Source: Pseudolactococcus raffinolactis NBRC 100932 (GTDB taxonomy: Bacteria > Bacillota > Bacilli > Lactobacillales > Streptococcaceae). Taken from it: 64,000 nucleotides of DNA. The stretch is from contig NZ_BCVN01000004.1 in assembly GCF_001591765.1 (NCBI RefSeq), positions 32,299 through 96,298 of the forward strand, written 5' to 3'. The notes beneath the pieces are model-generated. The model did not search any database. It saw only the letters and a list, made by a program, of their open reading frames with translations, and was not told the origin of the DNA. The position numbers were made by a program, and so were the translations under genes. Positions 38,290 to 46,639 of the stretch are shown here, in pieces (within the stretch, counting starts at the first letter, position 1; the number at the start of each line of letters is the position of its first letter).

Positions 38290-38360
38290 TATACTTTCAC
38301 CTCTTTTGAGCGTCTAACTGTTCCTTCAAAACTAATACGCTCAACCATTCCAATCATCGT

Positions 38361-38801
38361 TTATAGCAAGGCAGCAACAAAAGCTTTTAAGGTGTCAATA
38401 TCGTCACCTTCAGCAGCATTTTCGATTTCCACTGTGTCTGCACCTTTGGTTGCACCAGTTGCTTCAAAAGCTGCCTCAAAATCAACGGCTGCTTGACAGA
38501 AAGCATCTGGATAGAGTTCACTATCACCGCTACCTACAACACCGTATACTTTTCCTGCTAAGTCAATGTCAGGAAGCGCTTCATAGAATTCTTGCAAGTT
38601 AAATGGTACTTCCCCATCACCATCTGTGTAGGTTGCAACCACACAAACATCGGCGTCTTCAAAGACATCTTCATCTACATCATCATCCGCATCAATAACT
38701 TCTACGTCAGCGTCTAATGCTTGGAATTCTTCTTCTAAAATTTCTGCAATGCCTTCAGTGTTTCCTGTTGTGCTTGAAAATACGATTTTTACAGCTGTCA
38801 T
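38361..38801 (-). CDS. Flavodoxin
   Basis: 146 residues, very acidic. FMN phosphate loop SSTTGNTEGIA at the N-terminus, plus YTDGDGEVPF and VVGSGDSELY flavin loops. Short-chain flavodoxin, electron carrier for the PFOR encoded 70 bp downstream and possibly for the hydrogenase. Confidence 0.93.
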   Translation of the reverse strand: MTAVKIVFSSTTGNTEGIAEILEEEFQALDADVEVIDADDDVDEDVFEDADVCVVATYTDGDGEVPFNLQEFYEALPDIDLAGKVYGVVGSGDSELYPDAFCQAAVDFEAAFEATGATKGADTVEIENAAEGDDIDTLKAFVAALL

Positions 38802-38852
38802 ATGTTTTACGACCTTTCTTTTTCTTTCAAATGATAAGTTTAAGTTTTGTGT

Positions 38853-39410
38853 TTAATTTTTTTCTATTGATTGGATAGCTTTTGCCAAACGCGGTAGAAT
38901 TAGCATGGCAATCACACCGCCAATCACTGCTGTGATCAACTGTGGCATGCCAAATTGTGCCAGTAAAGCTACTTTGATTGGTGGTTTTTTAGCAACAAGG
39001 CCTTTCAGCACGACCGGTAAGATATACCAAGCTACTGCCAAATAGAGAAAGGCAAATTTGGCAAGCGACGAGACGACTGTCGCCACAATATAGCTAATCA
39101 GTGATTTTGACTCCTTGACATGTCTCACAATGAGCCACCACAAGATGACAAAAACAAGATTACCAAGTGCTACGACAGGTGCTAGAACTGGCATTGCCAA
39201 ATGTCCTGTTACGACTGCTAATAGTGGTGTGAAAATACTGATCAAGATACCCGCCGGTAGACCAATCAAAAGTGTCGCCACAACTAAAATTAAGTTGACG
39301 ATTGACCCTTTGATCAAGATATACTGGGGACCTACCATTAAATACTCGATAACGACAATCAGAGCTAATAAAACTGCTGTTTGGGTAAGCGATAAGGCTT
39401 TTTTACTCAT
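38853..39410 (-). CDS. ECF transporter S component, substrate unknown
   Basis: 185 residues from ATG 39410 (MSKKALSLTQTAVLLAL); a GTG at 39428 is also possible, and neither has a well-spaced ribosome binding site. Five or six helices, an N-terminal ALxxA-type helix and glycine-rich loops (LLIGLPAGILISIFTPL) point to an energy-coupling-factor S component that binds a vitamin or metal. It lies between the hydrogenase and flavodoxin genes, so a cofactor for these enzymes is plausible but not shown. Confidence 0.72.
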   Translation of the reverse strand: MSKKALSLTQTAVLLALIVVIEYLMVGPQYILIKGSIVNLILVVATLLIGLPAGILISIFTPLLAVVTGHLAMPVLAPVVALGNLVFVILWWLIVRHVKESKSLISYIVATVVSSLAKFAFLYLAVAWYILPVVLKGLVAKKPPIKVALLAQFGMPQLITAVIGGVIAMLILPRLAKAIQSIEKN

Positions 39411-39459
39411 AAATGTTTGATAGCTCACGTGTCGTGGAAACTACCAATCACCTCCTTCA

Positions 39460-39573
39460 TTAAGATGTTGAGGCGACTGCACTGAGCCTATGAAAAATAG
39501 GAAAAGGCGTAAGCGAACAGCGTTCGTGCGGACTTTTATCTATTTTCCTAGGCTCAAGGAGCCGAAACTCAAT
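39460..39573. repeat. Structured repeat element, copy A
   Basis: About 115 bp shared with copies B (39576) and C (49287). Nested stems: GAGCC/GGCTC (39484, 39551), TAGGAAAA/TTTTCCTA (39498, 39543) and CGAAC/GTTCG (39514, 39522). The end near 39460 carries TTAAGATGTTGAGGCGACTGC. Confidence 0.75.
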
Positions 39574-39575
39574 TG

Positions 39576-39690
39576 GCTAAGATGCTGAGGCGACTGCTTT
39601 GGTGTGTAGAAAATTAGGAAAAGACGTAAGTGAACAAAGTTCGTGCGGACTTTTATCTATTTTCCTAGCACCAAGGAGCCGAAACTCATT
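39576..39690. repeat. Structured repeat element, copy B
   Basis: Direct tandem neighbour of copy A. The outer stem is TTGGTG/CACCAA (39599, 39669) instead of GAGCC/GGCTC, so both sides changed together. TAGGAAAA/TTTTCCTA and the inner GAAC/GTTC stem are kept. Confidence 0.75.
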
Positions 39691-39706
39691 TGATATAGTT
39701 ATGTGA

Positions 39707-39841
39707 TTAAACGCTAATATCTGCTTGCACAGATGGTTTGCTTAAAATTCTTGACTGTATAGCTGTGCTTAATTCTTGCAGTTCTACTTTTGTCAATTCT
39801 CCGCTTTTGATTAGCGACAAGGCTTGTTCAAAATCTGACAT
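39707..39841 (-). CDS. 44-residue protein downstream of hydA
   Basis: MSDFEQALSLIKSGELTKVE... with a strong AGGAGG site 5-6 nt before the ATG, 43 bp after the hydA stop and on the same strand. It is predicted helical, with no Cys and no membrane segment. I know no family. Distance and ribosome binding site suggest it is co-transcribed with the hydrogenase. Confidence 0.6.
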   Translation of the reverse strand: MSDFEQALSLIKSGELTKVELQELSTAIQSRILSKPSVQADISV

Positions 39842-39884
39842 GATGTCCTCCTATATATAAGTGATCATTGCTAACGCACTGACG

Positions 39885-41627
39885 TTATTTCTCTACTGGA
39901 TTTTTAAAGCTCGTGTGCAAGATATGATGGGCTTTATGACTACCTGGCGCTTCAAGAAATTCTTGATAGATGTGTTGGAGCACTGGATTTTCATGTGAGC
40001 GTCGCAAACCTTTACCACGATCCTCTGCATAGAGTGCTTGTGCGCGCTTAGATCTCAAATCAACGAAGTTACGAACAGAACCAGGTTGTACAGGTTGTCC
40101 GCCACCATTGACACAACCACCAGGACAGGCCATGATTTCAACAAAGTGATAGAAGGCTTCACCTTTTTCGATTTGTTCAATCAAGCGTTTCGCATTATTG
40201 ATACCAGATGCTACTGCGACTTTAACGGTTTGACCACTCATCTCGTAAGTGGCTTCTTTGATCCCTTGTGTGCCACGGACTTCTACAAAGTCAACGGCTT
40301 CAAGCGCATGACCTGCTAAGGTTTCACTAGCTGTCCGCAAGGCTGCTTCCATCACGCCACCTGTGGCGCCAAAGATATAACCTGCTCCTGTCGCATCGCC
40401 TAATGGTTGGTCGAATGCTTCGTCTGGGAGGTCATTAAAGCGCAGTCCAATTTTGTCGATCATGCGTGCCAACTCACGTGTTGTCAAGGCAACGTCCACA
40501 TCTGTGAAACCTGCTGCTGCTTGATTTTCACGGGTGACTTCGAATTTCTTCGCGGTACATGGCATGATGCCTACAACGAAAATATCTTTGGGGTCGATAT
40601 TATTTTTTTGTGCGTACCAAGTTTTAATCAGGGCACCAAACATTTGTTGCGGTGATTTACAGCTTGACAGGTTTGGAATGAGCTCTGGATGGTAGGCTTC
40701 ACAGTATTTGACCCAGCCTGGCGAGCAAGAGGTGAACATCGGGAACGGTCCGTTATTTTCGACACGCTGCAAGAATTCTGTTGCTTCTTCCATGATGGTA
40801 AAGTCAGCCGCGACGTTGGTATCAAAGACTCTGTCAAAACCAATACGACGTAGGGCTGCAACCATTTTACCTTCAACATTTGTGCCAACTGGTAAGCCGA
40901 AGGCTTCACCTAAGGTCACGCGCACACTCGGTGCAGTTTGCACGACGACGTGTTTGGTTGGATCTTGTAAAGCTTCCCAGACTTCTTGGGTCTGATCTTT
41001 TTCTGCAATTGCGCCCGTTGGACACACCACGATACATTGGCCACAAGAGATACAATCAACATCACCCAAGTCTTGTTCGTAGGCACTGCCGATGTGTGTA
41101 TTGAACCCACGGTCGTTAGCACCGATGACGCCAACTGCTTGTACTTTTTTACAAACAGAGACACAACGGCGACACAAAATACATTTATTATTGTTGCGAT
41201 ACATATGAACTGAGCTATCATCAAACTCGTATTCACAGTTGTCACCATTGTAAATGTCTTCATCATCAACGTTGAACTCTTTACAAAGCTTTTGAAGTTC
41301 ACAGTTGCCATTGCGGATATACGATAGACACTTACGTTCATGTGTTGATAAGATGAGCTCCAGATTTGTTTTTCTTGATTTGAAAACACGATCAGAGTTG
41401 GTCTTTATCGACATGCACTCAGCAATCGGGTAAACACATGAAGTTACAAGGTTATTCACCCCTTCAACTTCTGTCAGACAAATACGACAGGCACCGATTT
41501 CATTGATTTCTTTCAAAAAACAAAGTGTTGGAATATCAATATTATTCAGGCGCGCGGCCTCAAGAATCGTTGACCCTTCTGGCGCCGTGTAAGTTCTGCC
41601 ATTGATTTTAATTGTTACTTCTTTCAC
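39885..41627 (-). CDS. hydA: [FeFe]-hydrogenase catalytic subunit HydA
   Basis: 580 residues from GTG 41627, seven nt after GGAGG; a GTG two codons earlier is too close to it. Order of domains: N-terminal [2Fe-2S] (PTLCFLKEINEIGACRIC), a His-Cys3 [4Fe-4S] motif (HERKCLSYIRNGNCELQKLC), two [4Fe-4S] motifs (CILCRRCVSVCK, CISCGQCIVVCP), then the H-cluster domain with TSCSPGW, MPCTAKKFE and EIMACPGGCVNGGGQP. It reduces protons to H2 with electrons via HydB/HydC. The first H-cluster motif has Ser where clostridial CpI has its second Cys. Confidence 0.95.
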   Translation of the reverse strand: MKEVTIKINGRTYTAPEGSTILEAARLNNIDIPTLCFLKEINEIGACRICLTEVEGVNNLVTSCVYPIAECMSIKTNSDRVFKSRKTNLELILSTHERKCLSYIRNGNCELQKLCKEFNVDDEDIYNGDNCEYEFDDSSVHMYRNNNKCILCRRCVSVCKKVQAVGVIGANDRGFNTHIGSAYEQDLGDVDCISCGQCIVVCPTGAIAEKDQTQEVWEALQDPTKHVVVQTAPSVRVTLGEAFGLPVGTNVEGKMVAALRRIGFDRVFDTNVAADFTIMEEATEFLQRVENNGPFPMFTSCSPGWVKYCEAYHPELIPNLSSCKSPQQMFGALIKTWYAQKNNIDPKDIFVVGIMPCTAKKFEVTRENQAAAGFTDVDVALTTRELARMIDKIGLRFNDLPDEAFDQPLGDATGAGYIFGATGGVMEAALRTASETLAGHALEAVDFVEVRGTQGIKEATYEMSGQTVKVAVASGINNAKRLIEQIEKGEAFYHFVEIMACPGGCVNGGGQPVQPGSVRNFVDLRSKRAQALYAEDRGKGLRRSHENPVLQHIYQEFLEAPGSHKAHHILHTSFKNPVEK

Positions 41628-41641
41628 TGACACACCTCCTT

Positions 41642-43516
41642 CTAGACAATGTTAATCGCATCAAAGCGACACGTGTCATAACAAACGCCACATTTAATAC
41701 AGATTTCTTGGTCAATCTCATGCACTTTTTTGATTTCACCATTAATCGCCGCTACTGGACAATTTCTAGCACAAGCCGTACAGTCCGTACATTTATCAGG
41801 GATAATCTCATAGCGAATAAGATTCTTACAAACGCCTGCTGGACATCGTTTGTCCACAACGTGTGCGACATACTCGTCACGGAAATAGCGGAGCGTTGAT
41901 AGTACTGGATTCGGAGCGGTTTGTCCTAAACCACACAAGGAATTACCTTTGATGTGGTCGCAAAGCTCTTCCATTTTATCCAAATCTTCAAGTGTCGCTT
42001 TGCCCATCGTAATCTTGTCAAGAATTTCAAGTAGCCGTTTGGTACCGATACGACAAGGGACACACTTGCCACAACTTTCCTCAACTGTAAATTCAAGGAA
42101 GAATTTGGCGATGTCAACCATACAGTTGCCTTCATCCATGACAATCAAACCACCTGAGCCCATCATCGAGCCGATTTCGATTAGATTATCATAGTCAATT
42201 GGGATGTCATAGTGTTCAATCGGAATACAACCGCCTGAAGGACCACCTGTTTGGGCTGCCTTAAATTGTTTACCATCTGGAATCCCACCGCCGATATCCT
42301 CAACGATTTCTCTTAGGGTTGTGCCTAATGGAATTTCCACCAAGCCTGTATTTTCAATCTTGCCACCAAGCGCGAAGACTTTTGTACCTTTAGATTTTTC
42401 AGTTCCCATGCTCGCGAACCACTCTGGGCCTTCGAGGATGATTTTCGGTACATTGGCGTAGGTTTCAACATTGTTGACAATCGTTGGTTGGCCAAACAAG
42501 CCTTTTACCGCTGGAAACGGTGGTTTTGGTCTAGGCTCGCCGCGACGTCCCTCGATACTTTCAAGCAGGGCTGTTTCTTCACCACAGACAAAGGCACCAG
42601 CGCCTAAACGTAAGTCAATGTCGAAATCAAAGCCAGTGCCAAAGATATCTTTGCCAAGCAGGCCTAAAGCACGAGCCTGCTCAATCGCAATCTCTAAACG
42701 CTCAACTGCTGTTGGATATTCTGCACGGACATAGATATAGCCTTGATTAGCACCAATCGTATAGCCTGCAATGGCCATGGCTTCAAGAACGGCATGTGGA
42801 TTACCTTCCAAGACTGAGCGGTCCATAAAGGCACCTGGGTCACCTTCATCGGCATTACAAATGACATATTTTTGATCTGAGACACTTGCCTTTGCAAATG
42901 ACCATTTGCGAAAGGTTGGAAAACCACCGCCACCACGACCACGCAAACCAGATGTTTCTAAAATCTTAATCACATCATCTGCCGAATAGTCGTTCACAAC
43001 TTTTGCCAAGGCTTGATAGCCATCAAAGGCGATATAATCAGAAATTTTTTCTGGATCGATGCGGCCACAATTATCAAGCGCAACCCGCTTTTGCTTGTGG
43101 TAAAACGGTGTATCCATAAGCTTGTTCACAACCTCTTTTGTTTTATGGTCATGATACAAGAGTTTTTCAACATATTCACCCTTTATCAAATGCTGACTGA
43201 CAATTTTTTTCGCATCTTTTGGTTTTACTTGATGGTAGAAAACGCCATCTGGGTAGACAATAACAATCGGCCCTTGTGCACAAAGACCGAAACAGCCTGT
43301 CCGAACCACATTAACCTTGTCTGTCATGTCATTTTTAGCCAACTCTTCTTTTATTGATGCAACAAAATCATCACTTTTTGAAGAAAGGCAACCAGTTCCA
43401 GCACACACCATAATTTCAAAATCAAAAGGGTGTTCACCTGTTTCTTCCATACGCATGGCAACAGATTGCCGATTGACATTTCGCAAGTCAGATAATTGCT
43501 TCCAATTTTTGATCAA
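41642..43516 (-). CDS. hydB: NADH-linked hydrogenase subunit HydB (NuoF-like)
   Basis: 624 residues from TTG 43516, nine nt after GGAG (a GTG at 43522 is only 3 nt from it). N-terminal thioredoxin-like [2Fe-2S] region (CAGTGCLSS, GCFGLCAQGP), NuoF core with NADH/FMN site (LRGRGGGGFPTFRKW, NADEGDPGAFMDRS, GAGAFVCGEETAL), the cluster motif SCGKCVPCRIG, and a C-terminal double [4Fe-4S] ferredoxin (CTDCTACARNCP, CIKCGVCYDTC). This composition is that of trimeric, often electron-bifurcating hydrogenases. Confidence 0.95.
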   Translation of the reverse strand: MIKNWKQLSDLRNVNRQSVAMRMEETGEHPFDFEIMVCAGTGCLSSKSDDFVASIKEELAKNDMTDKVNVVRTGCFGLCAQGPIVIVYPDGVFYHQVKPKDAKKIVSQHLIKGEYVEKLLYHDHKTKEVVNKLMDTPFYHKQKRVALDNCGRIDPEKISDYIAFDGYQALAKVVNDYSADDVIKILETSGLRGRGGGGFPTFRKWSFAKASVSDQKYVICNADEGDPGAFMDRSVLEGNPHAVLEAMAIAGYTIGANQGYIYVRAEYPTAVERLEIAIEQARALGLLGKDIFGTGFDFDIDLRLGAGAFVCGEETALLESIEGRRGEPRPKPPFPAVKGLFGQPTIVNNVETYANVPKIILEGPEWFASMGTEKSKGTKVFALGGKIENTGLVEIPLGTTLREIVEDIGGGIPDGKQFKAAQTGGPSGGCIPIEHYDIPIDYDNLIEIGSMMGSGGLIVMDEGNCMVDIAKFFLEFTVEESCGKCVPCRIGTKRLLEILDKITMGKATLEDLDKMEELCDHIKGNSLCGLGQTAPNPVLSTLRYFRDEYVAHVVDKRCPAGVCKNLIRYEIIPDKCTDCTACARNCPVAAINGEIKKVHEIDQEICIKCGVCYDTCRFDAINIV

Positions 43517-43537
43517 CTTCACTCACTCCTTTCTGCG

Positions 43538-43556
43538 ATTTCACACTGTGAAATCT
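43538..43556. repeat. Palindromic hairpin before hydB
   Basis: GATTTCACACTGTGAAATC, a perfect inverted repeat just before the hydB ribosome binding site. The same hairpin plus flanks occurs before mgtE at 58130. Confidence 0.6.
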
Positions 43557-43567
43557 TGAAACATGAC

Positions 43568-44074
43568 CTACGCTTCTTTTTGATAAGTCGCAAGTACCTT
43601 TTCACTTTTCTTTTTGTTCAATCGGCCATAGACTTCTTCATTGACCTTCAAGACGGGCGCTAAGCCGCAAGCACCGATACAACGACAAGATTCTAAAGTA
43701 AACTTTTTATCCTCCGTCGTTTCACCCGATTTGATTTTTAAGATATCGGACAAATCATCCAATATATCTCCAGCACCTTTGACGTAGCAAGCCGTCCCCA
43801 TACAAATACTAATCGTGTATTCTCCTTTTGGTACAAAAGAGAATTGAGAATAGAATGTTGCGGTACTATAGAGTTCTTCTAATGGAACATCTAAAGCCTT
43901 TGCCATTCGTTCTAACGGTTCTTTTGGTAGATAGCCATAAATCCTTTGCGTTTCCTGCAATAAGGGCATCTGTGCCCCTCGTTGATTTGCTAAACGTGAT
44001 AGCGCCACTTCGAATTCTTCTTTTTGACTTTCTGTTTCTACAAAATCAGCTTGAACAACCTTTTTTTCAATCAC
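43568..44074 (-). CDS. hydC: NADH-linked hydrogenase subunit HydC (NuoE-like)
   Basis: 168 residues from GTG 44074 with GGGAG eight nt upstream; the open frame extends to 44095. Thioredoxin-like [2Fe-2S] ligands in CMGTACYVKGA and SCRCIGACGLAPV. Partner of HydB in electron entry from NADH. First gene of hydCBA, followed after about 50 bp by hydB. A cre-like site lies about 65 bp upstream. Confidence 0.93.
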   Translation of the reverse strand: MIEKKVVQADFVETESQKEEFEVALSRLANQRGAQMPLLQETQRIYGYLPKEPLERMAKALDVPLEELYSTATFYSQFSFVPKGEYTISICMGTACYVKGAGDILDDLSDILKIKSGETTEDKKFTLESCRCIGACGLAPVLKVNEEVYGRLNKKKSEKVLATYQKEA

Positions 44075-44137
44075 TACCGTCGCTCCCTTCATCAATTAAT
44101 CTCATGTATCACTCACCTTCTACAAATTAAAAAGATA

Positions 44138-44151
44138 GGCAAACGCTTACA
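44138..44151 (-). promoter_or_regulatory. cre-like site before hydCBA
   Basis: Minus-strand TGTAAGCGTTTGCC fits the CcpA consensus TGWAARCGYTWNCW well (an N and W at the end). It suggests control of hydrogenase expression by carbon source. The rest of the 44152-44331 gap is AT-rich and holds no visible gene. Confidence 0.6.
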
Positions 44152-44331
44152 TATTTTTGTTATACGTTAATTATATCACTTTTTTGCCACTTTTCTATTA
44201 TAAAAAATGTTTTTATTTTAAAAAATAATATCCTAGATTACCTTAACAGCAGGTTTTGTCGAACATGTTTTACATTTTAAGTTCATGTTACTGTGTGTTT
44301 TTTATTAAAAATATTTCAAAAAAATAACAAA

Positions 44332-44359
44332 AAACTCTCTATCAATAGACAGAGAGTTT
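44332..44359 (-). terminator. Terminator of the leucine operon
   Basis: AAACTCTCT and AGAGAGTTT, 9-bp stem, just after leuD. Confidence 0.75.
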
Positions 44360-44368
44360 TAGTCCAAA

Positions 44369-44959
44369 TTATTGCCAATAAGCGGGTCTTTGTTTTTCGT
44401 AGGCTGTGATTAAATCTTCATATTGTAACGTGATACCGATGTCATCAAGTCCATTGACAAGTTTTCGTTTCCATTCGGCATCAATTTCAAATGTAAAGTC
44501 ACCTTTTGAAGTTTTGATGACTTGATGAGGCAAATCAATTTCAATCGTTTCATCTGGCGATAATGCTGCCAGAATTTCACGCGTTTCTAAAGGTTGCACG
44601 ATGGGCAGAATGCCATTTTTCAGCTCATTATTATAATGAATATCTGAAAACGACCCTGCAATCACTGCACGGAAACCATAATCCTTAATCGCCCAAGCTG
44701 CGTGTTCACGAGATGAACCTGAGCCAAAGTTATCGCCTGAAATTAAAATCGTTGCTTGACGATACTCTGGATGATTGAGGATAAAGTCAGGATTTTCCGC
44801 TTCACCATCGCTTAGATAGCGCCACTCAAAAAACATATTTTTCCCAAAACCTGTTTTATCTGTTGCCTTCAAAAACTGTTTGGGAATGATTTGGTCGGTA
44901 TCAATATTATCATTCATCAGTGGCACGGTTGTGCCTTTATAGACTGTAAATTTTTCCAT
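44369..44959 (-). CDS. leuD: 3-isopropylmalate dehydratase small subunit
   Basis: 196 residues, full length. With LeuC it isomerises 2- to 3-isopropylmalate in leucine synthesis. Swivel-domain marks [13 protein letters not shown] and [16 protein letters not shown]. Its ATG overlaps the leuC stop (TAATG). Confidence 0.95.
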   Translation of the reverse strand: MEKFTVYKGTTVPLMNDNIDTDQIIPKQFLKATDKTGFGKNMFFEWRYLSDGEAENPDFILNHPEYRQATILISGDNFGSGSSREHAAWAIKDYGFRAVIAGSFSDIHYNNELKNGILPIVQPLETREILAALSPDETIEIDLPHQVIKTSKGDFTFEIDAEWKRKLVNGLDDIGITLQYEDLITAYEKQRPAYWQ

Positions 44960-46332
44960 TAGGCAAGCACCTCCCGTGCATCTACAAATTTGCCATTGAT
45001 GGCAGCTAGAGCTGCCATGACTGGACTACAAAGGTGTGTCCGCGCGCCATGGCCTTGACGTCCCTCAAAGTTACGGTTTGACGTTGACGCACAATGAACG
45101 CCTTCTGGCACATGGTCAGGGTTCATCCCCAGACACATCGAACAACCAGGCTCACGCCATTCAAAGCCAGCATCCGTAAAGATTTTATCCAGACCAAGTG
45201 CTTCTGCTGCTTTTTTAACTGGTCGACTTCCTGGTACGACGATGGCTGTTAGTTTGTCAGAAATTTTGTGGCCTTTAACGATCTCAGCAGCCAATTGTAA
45301 GTCGCTGAGACGGGCATTGGTACAAGATCCGATAAAGACATAACCTAGGTCAATGTCGCTCGGCTTGCCACCCGGTGTTAAATCCATATATTGATAAGCA
45401 CGCTCATCATTGAAGTCTTTGATTTCTGGGAAGCTTTCCGTAAACTCAATACCCATTTCAGGGTTGGTACCCCAAGTCACCATCGGTGCAAGTTTCGAAA
45501 CATCAATGGTAATGACTTTATCATATACAGCATCCGCATCAGATGGTAAAGTCTGCCAGTCTGCAATAGCAGCTGCCATATCTTTCGGCGCAAATTCACG
45601 ACCGTTAACATAATCATAGGTTTTTTGGTCTGGATTCATGAGCCCAATTTTTGAGCCAAATTCAATGGCCATGTTACAAATGGTCATCCGTTCTTCCATC
45701 TCAAGTGCAGCGATGGCTTCACCAGTAAATTCAACCGCATAACCAACACCTGCATCTACACCGTACTTGGCAATCAGCGCAAGGATGAAATCTTTGGAAT
45801 AAACACCTTTGGCAGGTTTGCCGATAAACTCTACTTTCATGAGTTTTGGTTTCACTTGCCATAAGGTTTGCGTTGCAAAAACGTGTTCAACTTCACTCGT
45901 CCCAATCCCAAAAGCAATGGCACCAAATGCGCCATTTGTTGCCGTGTGAGAGTCGCCACAAACGATAATCTTACCTGGCTGCGCATTGCCTGTTTCTGGT
46001 CCCACCATGTGCACAATTCCTTGACGGTCTGATCCATGGGTCGCCGCATCAATGCCAAATTCTTGAACATTTCGTGCTAGTGTATCAATCTGATTTTTAG
46101 AAATCAAATCTGAGATATTGAAGATGTCGACAGTCGGTACATTATGGTCAGTTGTACCGAAAGTTAAATCCGGTCGACGAACTTTTCGCCCAGCCTCGCG
46201 TAAACCTTGAAAGGCTTGCGGACTTGTTACTTCATGAATCATATGAAAATCTACATAAAGGAGTTGCGGCTCGCCAACCTCACCCGTAATCACGTGGCGA
46301 TCCCACAGTTTATCAAATATTGTTTGTCCCAT
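44959..46332 (-). CDS. leuC: 3-isopropylmalate dehydratase large subunit
   Basis: 457 residues, aconitase family with a [4Fe-4S] cluster: Cys ligands in FIGSCTNAR and [12 protein letters not shown]; other marks [13 protein letters not shown] and [12 protein letters not shown]. The cluster depends on the suf system. Preceded by the DUF1294 gene. Confidence 0.96.
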   Translation of the reverse strand: MGQTIFDKLWDRHVITGEVGEPQLLYVDFHMIHEVTSPQAFQGLREAGRKVRRPDLTFGTTDHNVPTVDIFNISDLISKNQIDTLARNVQEFGIDAATHGSDRQGIVHMVGPETGNAQPGKIIVCGDSHTATNGAFGAIAFGIGTSEVEHVFATQTLWQVKPKLMKVEFIGKPAKGVYSKDFILALIAKYGVDAGVGYAVEFTGEAIAALEMEERMTICNMAIEFGSKIGLMNPDQKTYDYVNGREFAPKDMAAAIADWQTLPSDADAVYDKVITIDVSKLAPMVTWGTNPEMGIEFTESFPEIKDFNDERAYQYMDLTPGGKPSDIDLGYVFIGSCTNARLSDLQLAAEIVKGHKISDKLTAIVVPGSRPVKKAAEALGLDKIFTDAGFEWREPGCSMCLGMNPDHVPEGVHCASTSNRNFEGRQGHGARTHLCSPVMAALAAINGKFVDAREVLA

Positions 46333-46345
46333 AAAATACTTCTTT

Positions 46346-46639
46346 CTATCTAACTAACGCAACATCATTTACTTTTTTTAAAATGAACACGATGACCGAA
46401 ACATCCAGTATCACACCCAGCCACCAAACGACTTGAAAATACCATTTTCTCGTTTTATGGTGGAAAATGTGTGCTGAAATAATAGCACCGATGCCCCCCA
46501 AACCAAATGCCGAAAGCAACAAAGTCTTTTCGCTAATCCGCCAGAGCCCACGCGTGGCACGACGTTTATCTTCAGCATAGAGCCCGAAAACCACCAGATT
46601 CCAAAAGACTAATAGCCCAAATAATACTTCTTTCATCAT
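46346..46639 (-). CDS. DUF1294 small membrane protein in the leu operon
   Basis: 97 residues, three helices, with the DUF1294 pattern ([21 protein letters not shown], then [21 protein letters not shown]). It overlaps the leuB stop by 4 nt and sits between leuB and leuC. Function unknown; a role in leucine synthesis is not implied by the family. Confidence 0.8.
   Translation of the reverse strand: MMKEVLFGLLVFWNLVVFGLYAEDKRRATRGLWRISEKTLLLSAFGLGGIGAIISAHIFHHKTRKWYFQVVWWLGVILDVSVIVFILKKVNDVALVR

Noticed and set aside
34747..43559. Many plus-strand ORFs opposite nifJ and hydABC
   Set aside because: Antisense shadows of strongly supported genes; none has a ribosome binding site or a recognisable domain.
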